A DNA stretch of 64,000 bases from Mycolicibacterium komanii (GCF_001050035.1 NZ_CVTA01000002.1:124001-188000); one strand, 5' to 3'; shown: positions 48,268 through 59,011, numbered from the stretch's first letter. A program made the numbers and translations. The notes: generated by a model from the letters alone, not told the origin.

Positions 48268-49893
48268 ATGACCACCACACCGTCGACGCGGCCGTCGAAA
48301 GGCGGCTTCACCCAGCATGTTTCGCGGTTGGTTTCGTTCGCGACCTCGCCGCAGGCCCAGCCCGCCCGGTTGGGCTTCGTCGGCGCGGTCCTGATCACGG
48401 CCGGCGGACTGGGGGCAGGCAGCACGCGGCTGCATGACCCGCTGCTCGAATCGCTGCACCTGTCGTGGCTGCGGTTCGGGCACGGTCTGGTGCTGTCGTC
48501 GATCCTCCTGTGGGGCGGCGTGGCGCTGATGCTGGCGGCGTGGCTGTGGCTGGGCCGCCAAGTGGTCAACCGCACCGCGACCGAGTACACCATGGTGGCC
48601 ACGACCGGATTCTGGCTGGCGCCTCTACTTCTCAGCGTTCCGTTGTTCAGCCGCGACACCTACTCCTACCTCGCGCAGGGGGCACTGCTACGCGACGGCC
48701 TGGACCCGTACGCCGTCGGCCCCGTCGACAATCCGAACTCGTTGCTGGACAACGTGAGCCCCATCTGGACCACCACCACGGCGCCGTACGGTCCCGCCTT
48801 CATCCTGATCGCGAAGTTCGTCACGCTGCTGGTCGGCAACGACGTCGTCGCGGGAACGATGTTGTTGCGGCTGTGCATGCTTCCGGGCCTGGCACTGCTG
48901 ATCTGGGCCGCACCGCGCATCGCCCGCCACATCGGCGCCGACGGTGCCACCGCGCTGTGGATCTGCGTGCTCAACCCGCTGGTGATCATCCACCTGATGG
49001 GCGGCGTGCACAACGAGATGCTGATGGTCGGCCTGATGATGGCGGGCATCGCGTTGACGTTCATCGGCCGCCATGTCTGGGGTGTGGGCCTGATCGCCGC
49101 GGCCGTCGCGGTGAAAGCGACGGCGGGACTGGCACTTCCGTTCATGGTGTGGGTGTGGGCGCGAGACCTGCGCAGCAGGCGCGACTTCTCGCCGGTCAAG
49201 GCGTTCGCCGCGGCGACGGTGGCCTCGGCGCTGATTTTCATCGCGGTCTTCGCAGTGCTGTCGCTCGCGGCCGGCGTGGGGCTGGGATGGCTCACGGCGT
49301 TGGCCGGTTCGGTGAAGATCATCAACTGGCTGACTCTGCCGACCGCGGCGGCCAACCTGATCAACGTCGTCGGCGGCCTGTTCCTGCCGGTGAACTTCTA
49401 CGCGGTGCTCGACGTCGCCCGGATCATCGGCATCGCGCTGATCGCGGTGTCGCTTCCGTTCGTATGGTGGCGGTTCCGGCACACCGACCGCGAGGCCCTG
49501 ACCGGTATCGCGGTGGTCATGGTCATCGTGGTGCTGTTGGTGCCGGCCGCCCTGCCCTGGTACTACACCTGGCCGCTGGCGGTGGTGGCGGCCCTGGCGC
49601 AGAGCCGGCGTTCGGTCGCGTTGATCGCGGGCCTGTCCACCTGGATCACCGTGATCTGGAAACCCGATGGCGCACACGGGATGTACTCGTGGTCGCACGT
49701 GCTGTTGTCCATCGCGTGCGCGGTGGTGGCGTGGTACTCGCTGAAGAACGCGCCTGAATCGGCGGTCAGTGAGCCACGACCGCGAGCGGTCAATAAGCCA
49801 CGACCGCGGGCGGTCAATAAGCCAAAGCCTGGGCCCGACGCACCACCTCACGGGCCTGATGCGAGTGAAGAGCATCAACCGGCCGGGCATTAG
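48268..49893 (+). CDS. mptA: Alpha-1,6-mannosyltransferase MptA (GT-C)
   Basis: Integral membrane mannosyltransferase of about 541 residues that extends the alpha-1,6-mannan backbone of lipomannan using polyprenyl-phosphomannose. About twelve hydrophobic helices; the GT-C acidic loop near residues 130-160 holds FSRDTYSYLAQG and GLDPYAVGP. Matches Rv2174. The soluble C-terminus is lengthened by three 8-residue repeats (AVNKPRPR type) from a 24-bp DNA repeat. Its last 80 bp overlap the convergent Rv2175c-like gene. Confidence 0.95.
   Translation: MTTTPSTRPSKGGFTQHVSRLVSFATSPQAQPARLGFVGAVLITAGGLGAGSTRLHDPLLESLHLSWLRFGHGLVLSSILLWGGVALMLAAWLWLGRQVVNRTATEYTMVATTGFWLAPLLLSVPLFSRDTYSYLAQGALLRDGLDPYAVGPVDNPNSLLDNVSPIWTTTTAPYGPAFILIAKFVTLLVGNDVVAGTMLLRLCMLPGLALLIWAAPRIARHIGADGATALWICVLNPLVIIHLMGGVHNEMLMVGLMMAGIALTFIGRHVWGVGLIAAAVAVKATAGLALPFMVWVWARDLRSRRDFSPVKAFAAATVASALIFIAVFAVLSLAAGVGLGWLTALAGSVKIINWLTLPTAAANLINVVGGLFLPVNFYAVLDVARIIGIALIAVSLPFVWWRFRHTDREALTGIAVVMVIVVLLVPAALPWYYTWPLAVVAALAQSRRSVALIAGLSTWITVIWKPDGAHGMYSWSHVLLSIACAVVAWYSLKNAPESAVSEPRPRAVNKPRPRAVNKPKPGPDAPPHGPDASEEHQPAGH
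49762..49833. repeat. Tandem 24-bp repeat, three units, in the mptA tail
   Basis: Units at 49762-49785, 49786-49809 and 49810-49833 begin with GCGGTCA; the first two share 21 of 24 bases, the third diverges after its first half. 24 bp is 8 codons, so unit changes keep the mptA frame. The convergent gene ends inside unit 3. Confidence 0.85.
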
Positions 49894-50218
49894 GCAGTTC
49901 GTCGGTCGCGCCGTCGCGCCGGATCGACAACGACTCGTCGGGCGTGAAGAGCCAGCGCACGATCTCGGTGTCGTGATAGCCCCCGTCGCGCAAGACGACG
50001 AGTAGCCCGGGCAGGCTCTTCGCGACGTGGCCGGTGTCGTCGAAGAAGACCTTCGGAACCACCACCACGCCGTTACGGCGCACGCCGATCAGATGGCCGT
50101 CCCGCAACTGCTGGTGCACTTTGGTCACCGCGATGCCGAGCATCTCGGCGACGGTGGGTAGGTCGTAGACGTCTTCGGCGGGATCGAGGACGTCGTCGGC
50201 GGCCGGAATGCTGCTCAC
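49814..50218 (-). CDS. DNA-binding protein, PknL substrate family (Rv2175c-like)
   Basis: A 134-residue protein with a winged helix-turn-helix near residues 20-60 (YDLPTVAEMLGIAVTKVHQQLRDGHLIGVRRNG) and a conserved C-terminus NARPVDALHSHQAREVVRRAQALAY-type helix. In M. tuberculosis Rv2175c binds DNA and is phosphorylated by PknL, encoded divergently next to it, as here. GTG 50218 starts the protein at MSSIPAADD, so the extra N-terminal segment with the phosphorylated Thr of the M. tuberculosis protein is missing. The 3' end overlaps mptA. Confidence 0.92.
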   Translation of the reverse strand: MSSIPAADDVLDPAEDVYDLPTVAEMLGIAVTKVHQQLRDGHLIGVRRNGVVVVPKVFFDDTGHVAKSLPGLLVVLRDGGYHDTEIVRWLFTPDESLSIRRDGATDELPNARPVDALHSHQAREVVRRAQALAY

Positions 50219-50250
50219 CGCACCGAGTCTAAATCCGATGGCTCCGTAAC

Positions 50251-51447
50251 ATGTCTCCGATGGAGGCCTACCCGCGTACGGACCCGCTGCTGGGCACCGT
50301 GCTCGACGGCCGGTACCGCGTCGACGTCATGATCGCCACCGGCGGCATGTCGGCGGTGTACCGCGGACTGGATCTGCGTCTGGATCGGCCGGTCGCGCTG
50401 AAGGTGATGGACACCCGGTACGCGGGCGACGCACAGTTCCTCACCCGCTTCCAGCGCGAGGCCCGTGCCGTGGCGCGGTTGGCGGATCCCGGCCTGGTCG
50501 CCGTGTACGACCAGGGCGGTGGCCGCGTGGGCGGTCCGCCCCCGTTTCTGGTGATGGAGCTCGTGGAGGGCGGGACGCTGCGCGAGCTGCTGCGCGAGCG
50601 CGGCCCGATGCCCCCGCACGCCGCCGCGGCAGTGCTCGGTCCGGTGCTCGGCGGGCTGGCCGCGGCGCACCGCGCGGGCCTGGTGCACCGCGACGTCAAA
50701 CCGGAGAACGTGCTGATCTCCGACGACGGCGACGTCAAGATCGCCGACTTCGGGCTGGTGCGGGCCGTCGCCGAAGCGAAGATCACGTCGACCAGTGTCA
50801 TCTTGGGCACCGCGGCGTATCTCTCGCCCGAACAGGTCAGCACCGGCGACGCGGACCCCCGCAGCGACGTCTACTCGGCGGGCATCCTGACGTACGAACT
50901 GCTGACCGGCCGCACCCCGTTCGCCGGCGACTCGGCCCTCGCGGTGGCCTATCAGCGGATGGACAACGATGTACCGGCGCCGAGCTCGGTGATCGCCGGT
51001 GTTCCAGCGCAATTCGACGAGCTGGTGCTGCGCGCGACCGCCCGCGATCCGGCCCGGCGCTACGCCGACGCCCGCGAGATGCGCGACGACCTGGACGCGA
51101 TCGTGGACGAACTCGGGTTGCCGCCGTTCCGGGTGCCCGCGCCGCGCAACTCCGCGCAGCACGCCTCGGCCACCCTGCATCCTGCGCCGGCCCCGGCCCC
51201 GGCGACGGCTCCGCCCGCGCCGCGGCAGGCGACCCGCACGCTACCGCGCGACGACCGCCCGGAGCCCGAACCCGAGTACGAGCCCGTCTCGGGACGGTTC
51301 GCCGGAATCGACATAGACGAGTTCTACTGGGCCAGGCAGCGTTCCCGGCGCGCACTGCTCTTCTGGATCGTCGCCGTCATCACGTTGACCGCGCTGATCG
51401 CCGCCGGCGCATGGACGGCCGGCAGCAACCTGATGAACCTGATCTAG
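50251..51447 (+). CDS. pknL: Ser/Thr protein kinase PknL
   Basis: Membrane Hanks-type kinase, 398 residues. Gly-rich loop IATGGMSAVY, ATP Lys51 (VALKVMD), catalytic HRDVKPEN (Asp148), DFG at 166-168, and activation loop with ITSTSVILGTAAYLSPE. After the kinase domain comes a Pro/Ala-rich juxtamembrane linker and a single C-terminal helix (ALLFWIVAVITLTALIAAGAW) with only about ten residues outside, so there is no sensor domain. ATG 50251 or 50260. Divergent from its likely substrate gene; 13 bp from convergent aroG. Confidence 0.97.
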   Translation: MSPMEAYPRTDPLLGTVLDGRYRVDVMIATGGMSAVYRGLDLRLDRPVALKVMDTRYAGDAQFLTRFQREARAVARLADPGLVAVYDQGGGRVGGPPPFLVMELVEGGTLRELLRERGPMPPHAAAAVLGPVLGGLAAAHRAGLVHRDVKPENVLISDDGDVKIADFGLVRAVAEAKITSTSVILGTAAYLSPEQVSTGDADPRSDVYSAGILTYELLTGRTPFAGDSALAVAYQRMDNDVPAPSSVIAGVPAQFDELVLRATARDPARRYADAREMRDDLDAIVDELGLPPFRVPAPRNSAQHASATLHPAPAPAPATAPPAPRQATRTLPRDDRPEPEPEYEPVSGRFAGIDIDEFYWARQRSRRALLFWIVAVITLTALIAAGAWTAGSNLMNLI

Positions 51448-51460
51448 TTGTACTGTCCGA

Positions 51461-52879
<1,419 letters not shown>

Positions 52880-53377
52880 TCACCGCTGGCCCGGCGCTTC
52901 CCCAGTGGTCATCAGCTGGTAGCGCCGCAAATTGTGGCGAGCGTCGACCAGCGCGTCGTGGGCGTCGCGGGGACGCGGCGGCATCCGCGGCGAGCCGCGC
53001 TCCTCCCAGAACTGGCGCAGCTCGCGGGTGAAGCGCGGGATCGCCGGCGGCAAGTCGGTCATCGGACCCCACAGCTGACACAGCACGACGTGGTCGTAGG
53101 CGCCCACCCAGGCCCACAGCTCGATCGGCTCATCGCCGTCGATGCCGAAGAAGTCCTCCAGCTCCGAGCGGATCTGGCGGCGCGAGCGCCACAGCTGCGA
53201 CGCCGGCGGCGGCAGCTTCGGCAGCACGTGCTTGCGCACCCAGCTGCCGGCCCGCTCGGGATTGAATTCGGTTGACACCGCGTAATATTCGCGACCGTCG
53301 TCGGCGGCGACGCCGATCGAGATCAGTTCGATGGTCCGCCCGTTGTCGATGAATTCGGTGTCGTAGAAGTAGCGCAC
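52880..53377 (-). CDS. 3'-5' exoribonuclease (Rv2179c-like, RNase T fold)
   Basis: A 165-residue DEDD-family nuclease. FYDTEFIDNG carries the first acidic pair (DxE), EPIELWAWVGAYDHVVL the third acidic region, and RPRDAHDALVDARHNL the last His-x4-Asp motif. The M. tuberculosis ortholog is a 3' overhang-specific ribonuclease that prefers adenine. Start GTG 53377 shares its G with the TAG of the upstream gene (TAGTG), so translation is coupled. Confidence 0.93.
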   Translation of the reverse strand: MRYFYDTEFIDNGRTIELISIGVAADDGREYYAVSTEFNPERAGSWVRKHVLPKLPPPASQLWRSRRQIRSELEDFFGIDGDEPIELWAWVGAYDHVVLCQLWGPMTDLPPAIPRFTRELRQFWEERGSPRMPPRPRDAHDALVDARHNLRRYQLMTTGEAPGQR

Positions 53378-54264
53378 TACGCGGGTTCCTTTTCGGGTTC
53401 CACCGCGACCGCCCGGTCCTTGGGAGCAGGTGCGGCGTGGATCTCGCGGTCGAGTTGTTCGTCCACCTTGGCATCGTCGGGAAACTTCGGCATCCCCGCG
53501 ATGGCGTCCTGCAGCCAGAGTTTGGCCTGCACCACCGGCCGGCGCAGCCAGCGCTCGCGTTCCAGTGCCCGATGCATCTTGCGGGGGCGGTTGGTGTAGC
53601 GCCATCGCGCCCACGGCGCATGCGGCCGCGACAACCGGATCGCGCCGACGAACAGCAGCGGGGTCACGAACATCCCGACCAGGCCCGTCCACACCTTGCC
53701 CTTGAGCAGCACGATGACGGCCAGTATCAGGGTCAGCACGGCCGCCACGATCACCCCCGCCCGCGCGATCAGCGAGTGGTCGTTGCGCCAGATGTCGATG
53801 TCGAAGAACGACAGCGGGCTGAAACCGAGGATCAGCAGGCCGGCGACCGCGACCGCCGCGAAGACCGCATCGACCGAGGTCCTGCCGTCCTCGGCCCAGT
53901 AGACGTCCTGGAGATGCAGGATCAGCGCGAACTCGTCGAGCACCAGCGCCGCGCCGACTCCGAAAAAGATTGCCGCCACCGTGAATTCGGGTACTCCCCC
54001 GTCAACGCCCAACGTCACCATCGTCACACCGGAGATCATGACCAGGACAACGCCGATCACCACGTGGTGGATGTGCAGTCCACTACCAGTGCCGATGTTG
54101 CGCGGCTGCCACCACTTGCGGGGTGCGTCGCTGTTGGCGTGGCTGCGGATGTACCGCACGATCGTGCGGGTCACGAAGAACGTCAGGATGAACGCGATCA
54201 GGCAGAACACGAGCGGCATCCGCGCGTGCGGGACGCCGAACACGAGGTGTAAGTCCGCGAGCAC
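53377..54264 (-). CDS. Polytopic membrane protein (Rv2180c-like)
   Basis: A 295-residue integral membrane protein with about seven hydrophobic helices (for example [18 protein letters not shown] and [17 protein letters not shown]) and a conserved HIHHVVIG motif in an early helix that could bind a metal or haem. A long cytosolic C-terminus is rich in Arg then in Glu/Ala/Pro. Function unknown; not related to a transporter family that I can name. Coupled to the exoribonuclease; divergent from the mptC-like gene. Confidence 0.88.
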   Translation of the reverse strand: MLADLHLVFGVPHARMPLVFCLIAFILTFFVTRTIVRYIRSHANSDAPRKWWQPRNIGTGSGLHIHHVVIGVVLVMISGVTMVTLGVDGGVPEFTVAAIFFGVGAALVLDEFALILHLQDVYWAEDGRTSVDAVFAAVAVAGLLILGFSPLSFFDIDIWRNDHSLIARAGVIVAAVLTLILAVIVLLKGKVWTGLVGMFVTPLLFVGAIRLSRPHAPWARWRYTNRPRKMHRALERERWLRRPVVQAKLWLQDAIAGMPKFPDDAKVDEQLDREIHAAPAPKDRAVAVEPEKEPA

Positions 54265-54332
54265 GCAGAAAACTTACGCCGACCTGCGCGTGTCGTGCCC
54301 GGGATACCGGCCGACGCGCCGTGGTGCCCGGA

Positions 54333-54338
54333 TAGTCT
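54333..54338 (+). promoter_or_regulatory. Possible -10 element (TAGTCT) close to the mptC start
   Basis: TAGTCT (TANNNT) ends 10 nt before ATG 54349, which would leave at most a few leader bases. Lies in the 84-nt divergent gap. Confidence 0.4.
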
Positions 54339-54348
54339 GGTCGGTGAC

Positions 54349-55632
54349 ATGAGTACGTGGCGGTCGCCCGGCGGGGCTGGTTGGGGGCCAACGCTCGCCT
54401 GGCGGCTGTTTCAACTGCTGACCTTGGCCGCGTTGGTCTGGGCGGGCTGGCGTTTGCTCGGCCGGATGCCCTACCGCATCGACGTCGACGTCTACCGGAT
54501 GGGCGGGCAGGCCTGGCTGGACGGCAGACCGCTCTACGCCGACGGCGCGATGTTCCACACCAGGGGCGGCCTCGACCTGCCCTTCACCTACCCGCCGCTG
54601 GCCGCCGTGGCGTTCGCGCCATTCGCGCTGTTGTCGCTGGAAGCGGCCAGCGTCGCGATCACGGTGACCACCCTGGTGCTGCTCGTCGTCGCGGTGACGA
54701 TCGTGCTGCACCGGTGCGACGTCTGGCCCCGGACGTCGGTGACCACCGAACCCGCGTGGGTGCGGCAGGCGTGGCTGGCCGCGGCGATCGTCGCCCCGGC
54801 GGTGGTCTATCTGGAACCGATCAGGTCCAACTTTGACTTCGGGCAGATCAACGTCGTGCTGATGACGCTGGTGATCGCCGATTGTGTGCCGCGCCGAACG
54901 CCGTGGCCGCGGGGCATGCTGCTCGGCCTGGCGATCGCGCTCAAGCTCACCCCCGCGGTGTTCCTGCTGTACTTCGTGCTGCGCCGCGACGTGCGCGCGG
55001 TGGTCGTCACGGTCGTGTCGGCCGTCGTCGCCACGCTGATCGGGGTCGCGTTCGCCTGGCGCGACTCCCTCGAGTACTGGACCGAGACGGTGCGCAACAC
55101 CGACCGCATCGGCACGGCGACGCTGAACACCAACCAGAACATCGCCGGGGCCCTGGCCAGGCTGGGGCTCGGCGAAGGCCCGCGGTTCGTGTTGTGGGTC
55201 GCGGCGTGCTTCGCCGTGCTGGCCGTCACGGTGTGGGCGGTGCGGCGCGTGCTGAAGGCCGATCAGCCGGTGCTCGCGCTGATCTGCGTGGCGATGTTCG
55301 GATTGGTGGTCTCGCCGGTGTCGTGGTCGCACCACTGGGTGTGGGCGTTGCCGACGGTGCTGGTCACTGCGCTGGTGGCCTATCGGAAGCGGCATGCGGC
55401 GCTGGCCGTGGTGACGGCCGCGGGCGTCGCTCTGATGGTGTGGACGCCGATCACGCTGATGCCCGAGCATCAGGAGACCGCCGCGTCCCTGTGGCGCCAG
55501 CTGGCCGGGGGTTCCTACGTGTGGTGGGCGATTGCGGTGATCGTGGTGGTCGGCACCGTTGCGGGAGCGATCTCGCCCGCGGTGCGCAGCAGGCCGGTCG
55601 TCGGCGCCGCGCCGGTGCCCGCGGTCAACTAG
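54349..55632 (+). CDS. mptC: Alpha-1,2-mannosyltransferase of LM/LAM synthesis (Rv2181-like)
   Basis: GT-C/GT87 membrane enzyme of 427 residues that adds single alpha-1,2-mannose branches to the mannan core from polyprenyl-phosphomannose. About ten membrane helices; the catalytic loop after the first helix reads [15 protein letters not shown] with acidic residues, followed by [26 protein letters not shown] is a family motif. ATG 54349 was chosen because it gives the same length as the M. tuberculosis protein; the frame is open farther upstream. Confidence 0.93.
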   Translation: MSTWRSPGGAGWGPTLAWRLFQLLTLAALVWAGWRLLGRMPYRIDVDVYRMGGQAWLDGRPLYADGAMFHTRGGLDLPFTYPPLAAVAFAPFALLSLEAASVAITVTTLVLLVVAVTIVLHRCDVWPRTSVTTEPAWVRQAWLAAAIVAPAVVYLEPIRSNFDFGQINVVLMTLVIADCVPRRTPWPRGMLLGLAIALKLTPAVFLLYFVLRRDVRAVVVTVVSAVVATLIGVAFAWRDSLEYWTETVRNTDRIGTATLNTNQNIAGALARLGLGEGPRFVLWVAACFAVLAVTVWAVRRVLKADQPVLALICVAMFGLVVSPVSWSHHWVWALPTVLVTALVAYRKRHAALAVVTAAGVALMVWTPITLMPEHQETAASLWRQLAGGSYVWWAIAVIVVVGTVAGAISPAVRSRPVVGAAPVPAVN

Positions 55633-55641
55633 GCGGCCGGG

Positions 55642-56367
55642 TCAGCCGGCGGCTACCTCTGGCATTCGGGCCGACGGCTTTGTCGTGTCGTCGGCTTTAC
55701 CCTCCTTGATGTCGGCGGCGTAGAGGTCGACGTACTCCTGACCGGACAGCCGCATCAGCTCGTACATCACCTCGTCGATGACCGCGCGCTCGATGAAGCG
55801 ATTGCCCGCCAGGCCCTCGAACCGACTGAAGTCCATCGGGGTACCGAACTTCACCTGCACCCGACCGAAATGCCACATCTTGCTGCCGGGCGGGTTGACG
55901 ACGTCGGTTCCGATCATCGCGACCGGAATGACGGGCACACCCGTCTCCAGCGCCAGCCGGGCGAGGCCGGTCTTGCCCTTGTAGAGCCGACCGTCAGGCG
56001 AACGGGTGCCCTCGGGGTACATGCCCAGCAGCTTGCCCTCGCCGAGGATGCGGGCCGCGGTGTTGAGCGCGCTCTGCGCGCTGTCGGCGTCCGTGCGGTC
56101 GATCGGCACCTGACCGGCGACGGTGTAGAACCAGCGGGTGAACCAACCCTTCAGGCCGGTACCGGTGAAATATTCGGCCTTGGCCAGGAACGTGATCCTG
56201 CGGCTGACCACCAGAGGCAAATAAAAGCTGTCCGCGACCGCGAGGTGGTTACTGGCCAAAATCGCCGGGCCGGACGGCGGAACATGCTCCAGCCCTTCGA
56301 CTTTCGGCCGTCCCAGCAACGACAGCACGGGTCCCATGAAGATGTACTTGAACAGCCAATACCACAT
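55642..56367 (-). CDS. 1-acylglycerol-3-phosphate acyltransferase-like (PlsC family)
   Basis: A 241-residue membrane-associated acyltransferase. Catalytic NHLAVAD (the N-H-x4-D box) near residue 39, FLAKAEYF, PIDR, and the glycerophosphate-binding EGTRS; a hydrophobic N-terminus (WYWLFKYIFMGPVLSLL). By family it acylates lysophosphatidic acid or a related lipid acceptor; PIM acylation is also thinkable in this setting. Converges on the mptC gene with 9 nt between stops. Confidence 0.93.
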   Translation of the reverse strand: MWYWLFKYIFMGPVLSLLGRPKVEGLEHVPPSGPAILASNHLAVADSFYLPLVVSRRITFLAKAEYFTGTGLKGWFTRWFYTVAGQVPIDRTDADSAQSALNTAARILGEGKLLGMYPEGTRSPDGRLYKGKTGLARLALETGVPVIPVAMIGTDVVNPPGSKMWHFGRVQVKFGTPMDFSRFEGLAGNRFIERAVIDEVMYELMRLSGQEYVDLYAADIKEGKADDTTKPSARMPEVAAG

Positions 56368-56450
56368 GGGCCCTCCCGGTGATCGAACACCGGCCGGTGT
56401 TCTGCGACAACTTTACCCACGCACTGTGGATGCGACCACAGCGCGCAAGA

Positions 56451-56843
56451 CTACTCCTCGACCGTTACCGGGATGTGCTGGTAACGCCCCGGCCCGGGCG
56501 GCTCGGAGCCGTTCTGACCCGGGTCGCTGGGCGGAGAAGGCGGGCCATCCGGCGGTCCCTGCGACCCCGCCCCGGCGTCCGCCTGTTCGAGGATCGCCCG
56601 GACCACCGCAAGCAACGCGACGCTGTGCTCGGCGATGACGGTCAACAGCGGGTGCGCTTCACCGGCGGCCAGGGCCGCGAGTGCACACACCGGGCACCAC
56701 ACCTGCTGGCACTTGCCGGCGGTGCCGGTCGTCGCGCGGGCGGCGGCCAGCCGCACGGCGGGGTCGAGCTTGTCGAGGATGAGCTGCGCGAGCGCTCGCA
56801 GCTCCGGGCCGAGGTCGGCGTGCGGCGTCGTCACTTCGGCCAA
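56451..56843 (-). CDS. Conserved Cys-motif protein (Rv2183c-like)
   Basis: A 130-residue protein with a helical N-terminal part and the motif CQQVWCPVC near residues 45-53, which could bind zinc or another metal. The C-terminus is disordered and Pro/Gly-rich (GPPDGPPSPPSDPG). It overlaps the ArsA-like gene by 13 bp, so the two are coupled. Function unknown; a link to the ATPase is inferred from overlap alone. Confidence 0.82.
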   Translation of the reverse strand: MAEVTTPHADLGPELRALAQLILDKLDPAVRLAAARATTGTAGKCQQVWCPVCALAALAAGEAHPLLTVIAEHSVALLAVVRAILEQADAGAGSQGPPDGPPSPPSDPGQNGSEPPGPGRYQHIPVTVEE

Positions 56844-58054
56844 ACCTCCGGATTCGGTCGGAACCGCACGGTCAACTCACACCCTCGCAGCTGCGCGTCC
56901 AGTACGACGCATCTTCGCAATACGGACGCCAATCGGACCCGGCGCCGCAATCCGCCCGCGCCGATGATCAAGTCGTCGTCGACCCGGCCCAGCGTCAGCG
57001 CCGAGGAGTCGACCTGCGGCAACTCTAGCCGCATCCGGTACACCGATTCGAGGCCGGAGCCCGACTCGCGGTCGACGATCGGGCGCAACGGCCCCGGCGG
57101 CGGCGAACCGTCGCGCCGGCGCGCGCAGTCGAGCAGCTCACCGAGCGCTTTGGCGCCGATCGGTTCGCCGGCCAGATGCGGGACCAGCACGAGTTGGACG
57201 TCGCCGATGGTCGCGTCGAGCTGATCGAGAACGGCACGCTGTTCGGAGATCCGCTCGGTGTACCAGTCGAACGCGGGATGTTCGGGCAGGTTGCGGTATT
57301 CGTACGAATCGTCTTGTACGAGTATCTGGTTGACGATCAACTCGGCGACCTGAACGCCCATCAGCGCCAACGACCCCAGCGTGCGGGCCGCTTCGGCGGC
57401 GACCACCCGCTCGGCCGTCATCACCAGGTGGGCGCTGACCTTCGAACCGTCGGTGAGCATCGCGGAGAGCACCTCGGTGCCCGCGCTGATGCGTTCGAAC
57501 AGCGCGACGACGGCAGCGGTGTGCGGGTCGTCGGCGCCGGTGGACAGCCGCCGATGCCGCGGCCACGCCCGCTCCAGGTACAGGCCGAACGTCGCGGGCA
57601 GGGTGAGCATGCGCAGCGCGTCGGCGGTCGACGCGCAGTCCACCACGATGCGGTCCCACCTCCCCGAGGCCGCCAGTTCGCCGACCTCGTGCAGGCCCAA
57701 CACCTCCTGAACGCCCGGCAGCGCCGAGAGTTCTTCGGGCGCAACATTTCCCAATTCGGATTCGGAAAACCGGTCCGAAAGCAGGCCGGCGATCTCGCGC
57801 CAGCGCGCCTCGAGCAGGGCCAGCGTGTCCAGCGCGAGCGCGTCCAGCGAACCGCCGCCGGCGTCCGCGTCGTCGGTGAACACCCGGGTGGGTTCGCGTG
57901 AACCGGTCGGCGTCACGGTGGTGCCGAGCACGTCGCCGATGGAGTGCGCCTGATCGGTCGAGACGATCAACACCCGCAGCCCCGCGCGTGCATCACGCAC
58001 GGCGGTGGCCGTCGCCAACGTCGACTTGCCGACTCCGCCTTTACCGACGAACAA
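56831..58054 (-). CDS. ArsA/GET3-like P-loop ATPase (Rv2184c-like)
   Basis: A protein of at least 407 residues. Deviant Walker A LFVGKGGVGKSTLA, switch motif STDQAHS, and VVDCASTADALRML; the C-terminal part has the Arg-rich RRRVRLASVLRRC. Similar to anion-transport ATPases of the ArsA/Get3 type; real cargo unknown. TTG 58054 is the only ordinary start, but it would remove the first beta strand (AKIG) before the P-loop. The frame is open upstream through SELNATDPPV to a CTG at 58099, so the true start may be non-canonical. Confidence 0.85.
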   Translation of the reverse strand: MFVGKGGVGKSTLATATAVRDARAGLRVLIVSTDQAHSIGDVLGTTVTPTGSREPTRVFTDDADAGGGSLDALALDTLALLEARWREIAGLLSDRFSESELGNVAPEELSALPGVQEVLGLHEVGELAASGRWDRIVVDCASTADALRMLTLPATFGLYLERAWPRHRRLSTGADDPHTAAVVALFERISAGTEVLSAMLTDGSKVSAHLVMTAERVVAAEAARTLGSLALMGVQVAELIVNQILVQDDSYEYRNLPEHPAFDWYTERISEQRAVLDQLDATIGDVQLVLVPHLAGEPIGAKALGELLDCARRRDGSPPPGPLRPIVDRESGSGLESVYRMRLELPQVDSSALTLGRVDDDLIIGAGGLRRRVRLASVLRRCVVLDAQLRGCELTVRFRPNPEVWPK

Positions 58055-58091
58055 GCCGATCTTGGCGACGGGCGGGTCGGTGGCGTTCAGC

Positions 58092-58529
58092 TCACTCAGC
58101 CTCGACTCGTTTCTTGAGATCCTTCAGCGCGGTGTCGGTGAGGCGACGTTCGGCCTTCCGCTTCAGCAGCCCGATCATCGGGATGATCAGGTCGACCGAA
58201 AGCTCATAGGTGACGTCGGTCCCTGATCCCTTGGGCGCCAGTCGATATGCGCCTTTCAGCGACTTGAGCAGCGAGCTCGACACCAGCGACCACGTCACCG
58301 ACGTGCGGTCCGGCGGCCAGACGTAGGACAACACCATCGTGTCCTTGAGGACGGCGGCATCCAGTACCAGCCGGGCGGTCTTCGGATAGCCCTCGGCGTC
58401 GGCCTCGAGCACCTCGGTCTCCTTGTATTCGGCCACCCAGTCCGGATAGGAACCGATGTCCGCGATGACGTCCATGACCGTCGAGGGATCGGCATCGATG
58501 TAGATGGTCTGCGCCGTCTTGTCCGCCAC
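58092..58529 (-). CDS. SRPBCC/START-like protein (TB16.3, Rv2185c-like)
   Basis: A 145-residue polyketide cyclase/START-fold protein: ADKTAQTIYIDADPSTVMDVIADIGSYPDWV opens the fold and a long C-terminal helix closes it (IGLLKRKAERRLTDTALKDLKKRVE). Such proteins hold a hydrophobic ligand; no catalytic residues are evident. Followed by the ArsA-like ATPase, whose first codons overlap its stop. Ligand unknown. Confidence 0.92.
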   Translation of the reverse strand: MADKTAQTIYIDADPSTVMDVIADIGSYPDWVAEYKETEVLEADAEGYPKTARLVLDAAVLKDTMVLSYVWPPDRTSVTWSLVSSSLLKSLKGAYRLAPKGSGTDVTYELSVDLIIPMIGLLKRKAERRLTDTALKDLKKRVEAE

Positions 58530-58558
58530 GTTGAAAATCTACCCTCCCCTGTTGGCGA

Positions 58559-58960
58559 TCACGCTGAGTCCGAGGCCAACGGCGACACACCAACCGGACG
58601 CGTGGCCTCCAGCCGCTGCTTCACCTCGAATGCCATGTTCTTACCCGCGACCCGTCGCCGGTGGTTCATCTTCGCCAGATTCATCTTGGCCAGCTGCCAG
58701 GCCGCCACCCCCGCGGGCTCGGCGTGCAGGAAGTAGTGCAGGACGACGCCGTCGAGCACCGGCTCCAGCCACACTTCCATCGTTCCGACGAGCGCCCCGG
58801 TGACCGTCCATCGGTGGCCCTTGTCGCCCCGGTCCTCCACGACCGTCAACCGCAGGTCGGGCCACCACCGGCGCCAGCTCGCGGGATCGGCGAGGTAGCG
58901 GCCGACCTCGGCGGGGTCCGCCGCGACGAACGTGTCGTCCGCGATCTGAATGCTGTTCAT
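58559..58960 (-). CDS. SRPBCC-like protein (Rv2186c-like)
   Basis: A 133-residue second START-fold protein, starting [22 protein letters not shown] with WRRWWPDL in the first helix and ending in a basic helix ([22 protein letters not shown]). It lies 29 nt upstream of the other SRPBCC gene and is probably the first gene of that run. No function assigned. Confidence 0.88.
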   Translation of the reverse strand: MNSIQIADDTFVAADPAEVGRYLADPASWRRWWPDLRLTVVEDRGDKGHRWTVTGALVGTMEVWLEPVLDGVVLHYFLHAEPAGVAAWQLAKMNLAKMNHRRRVAGKNMAFEVKQRLEATRPVGVSPLASDSA

Positions 58961-59005
58961 GGCATACCAGCTTCACATACGAACCTGGCCCTGATCCCGG
59001 CCGAC

Positions 59006-59011
59006 TAGGGT
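59006..59011 (+). promoter_or_regulatory. Possible -10 element (TAGGGT) for fadD15
   Basis: TAGGGT fits TANNNT and lies 38 nt before the GTG start of fadD15 in a divergent 89-nt gap. Confidence 0.4.
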
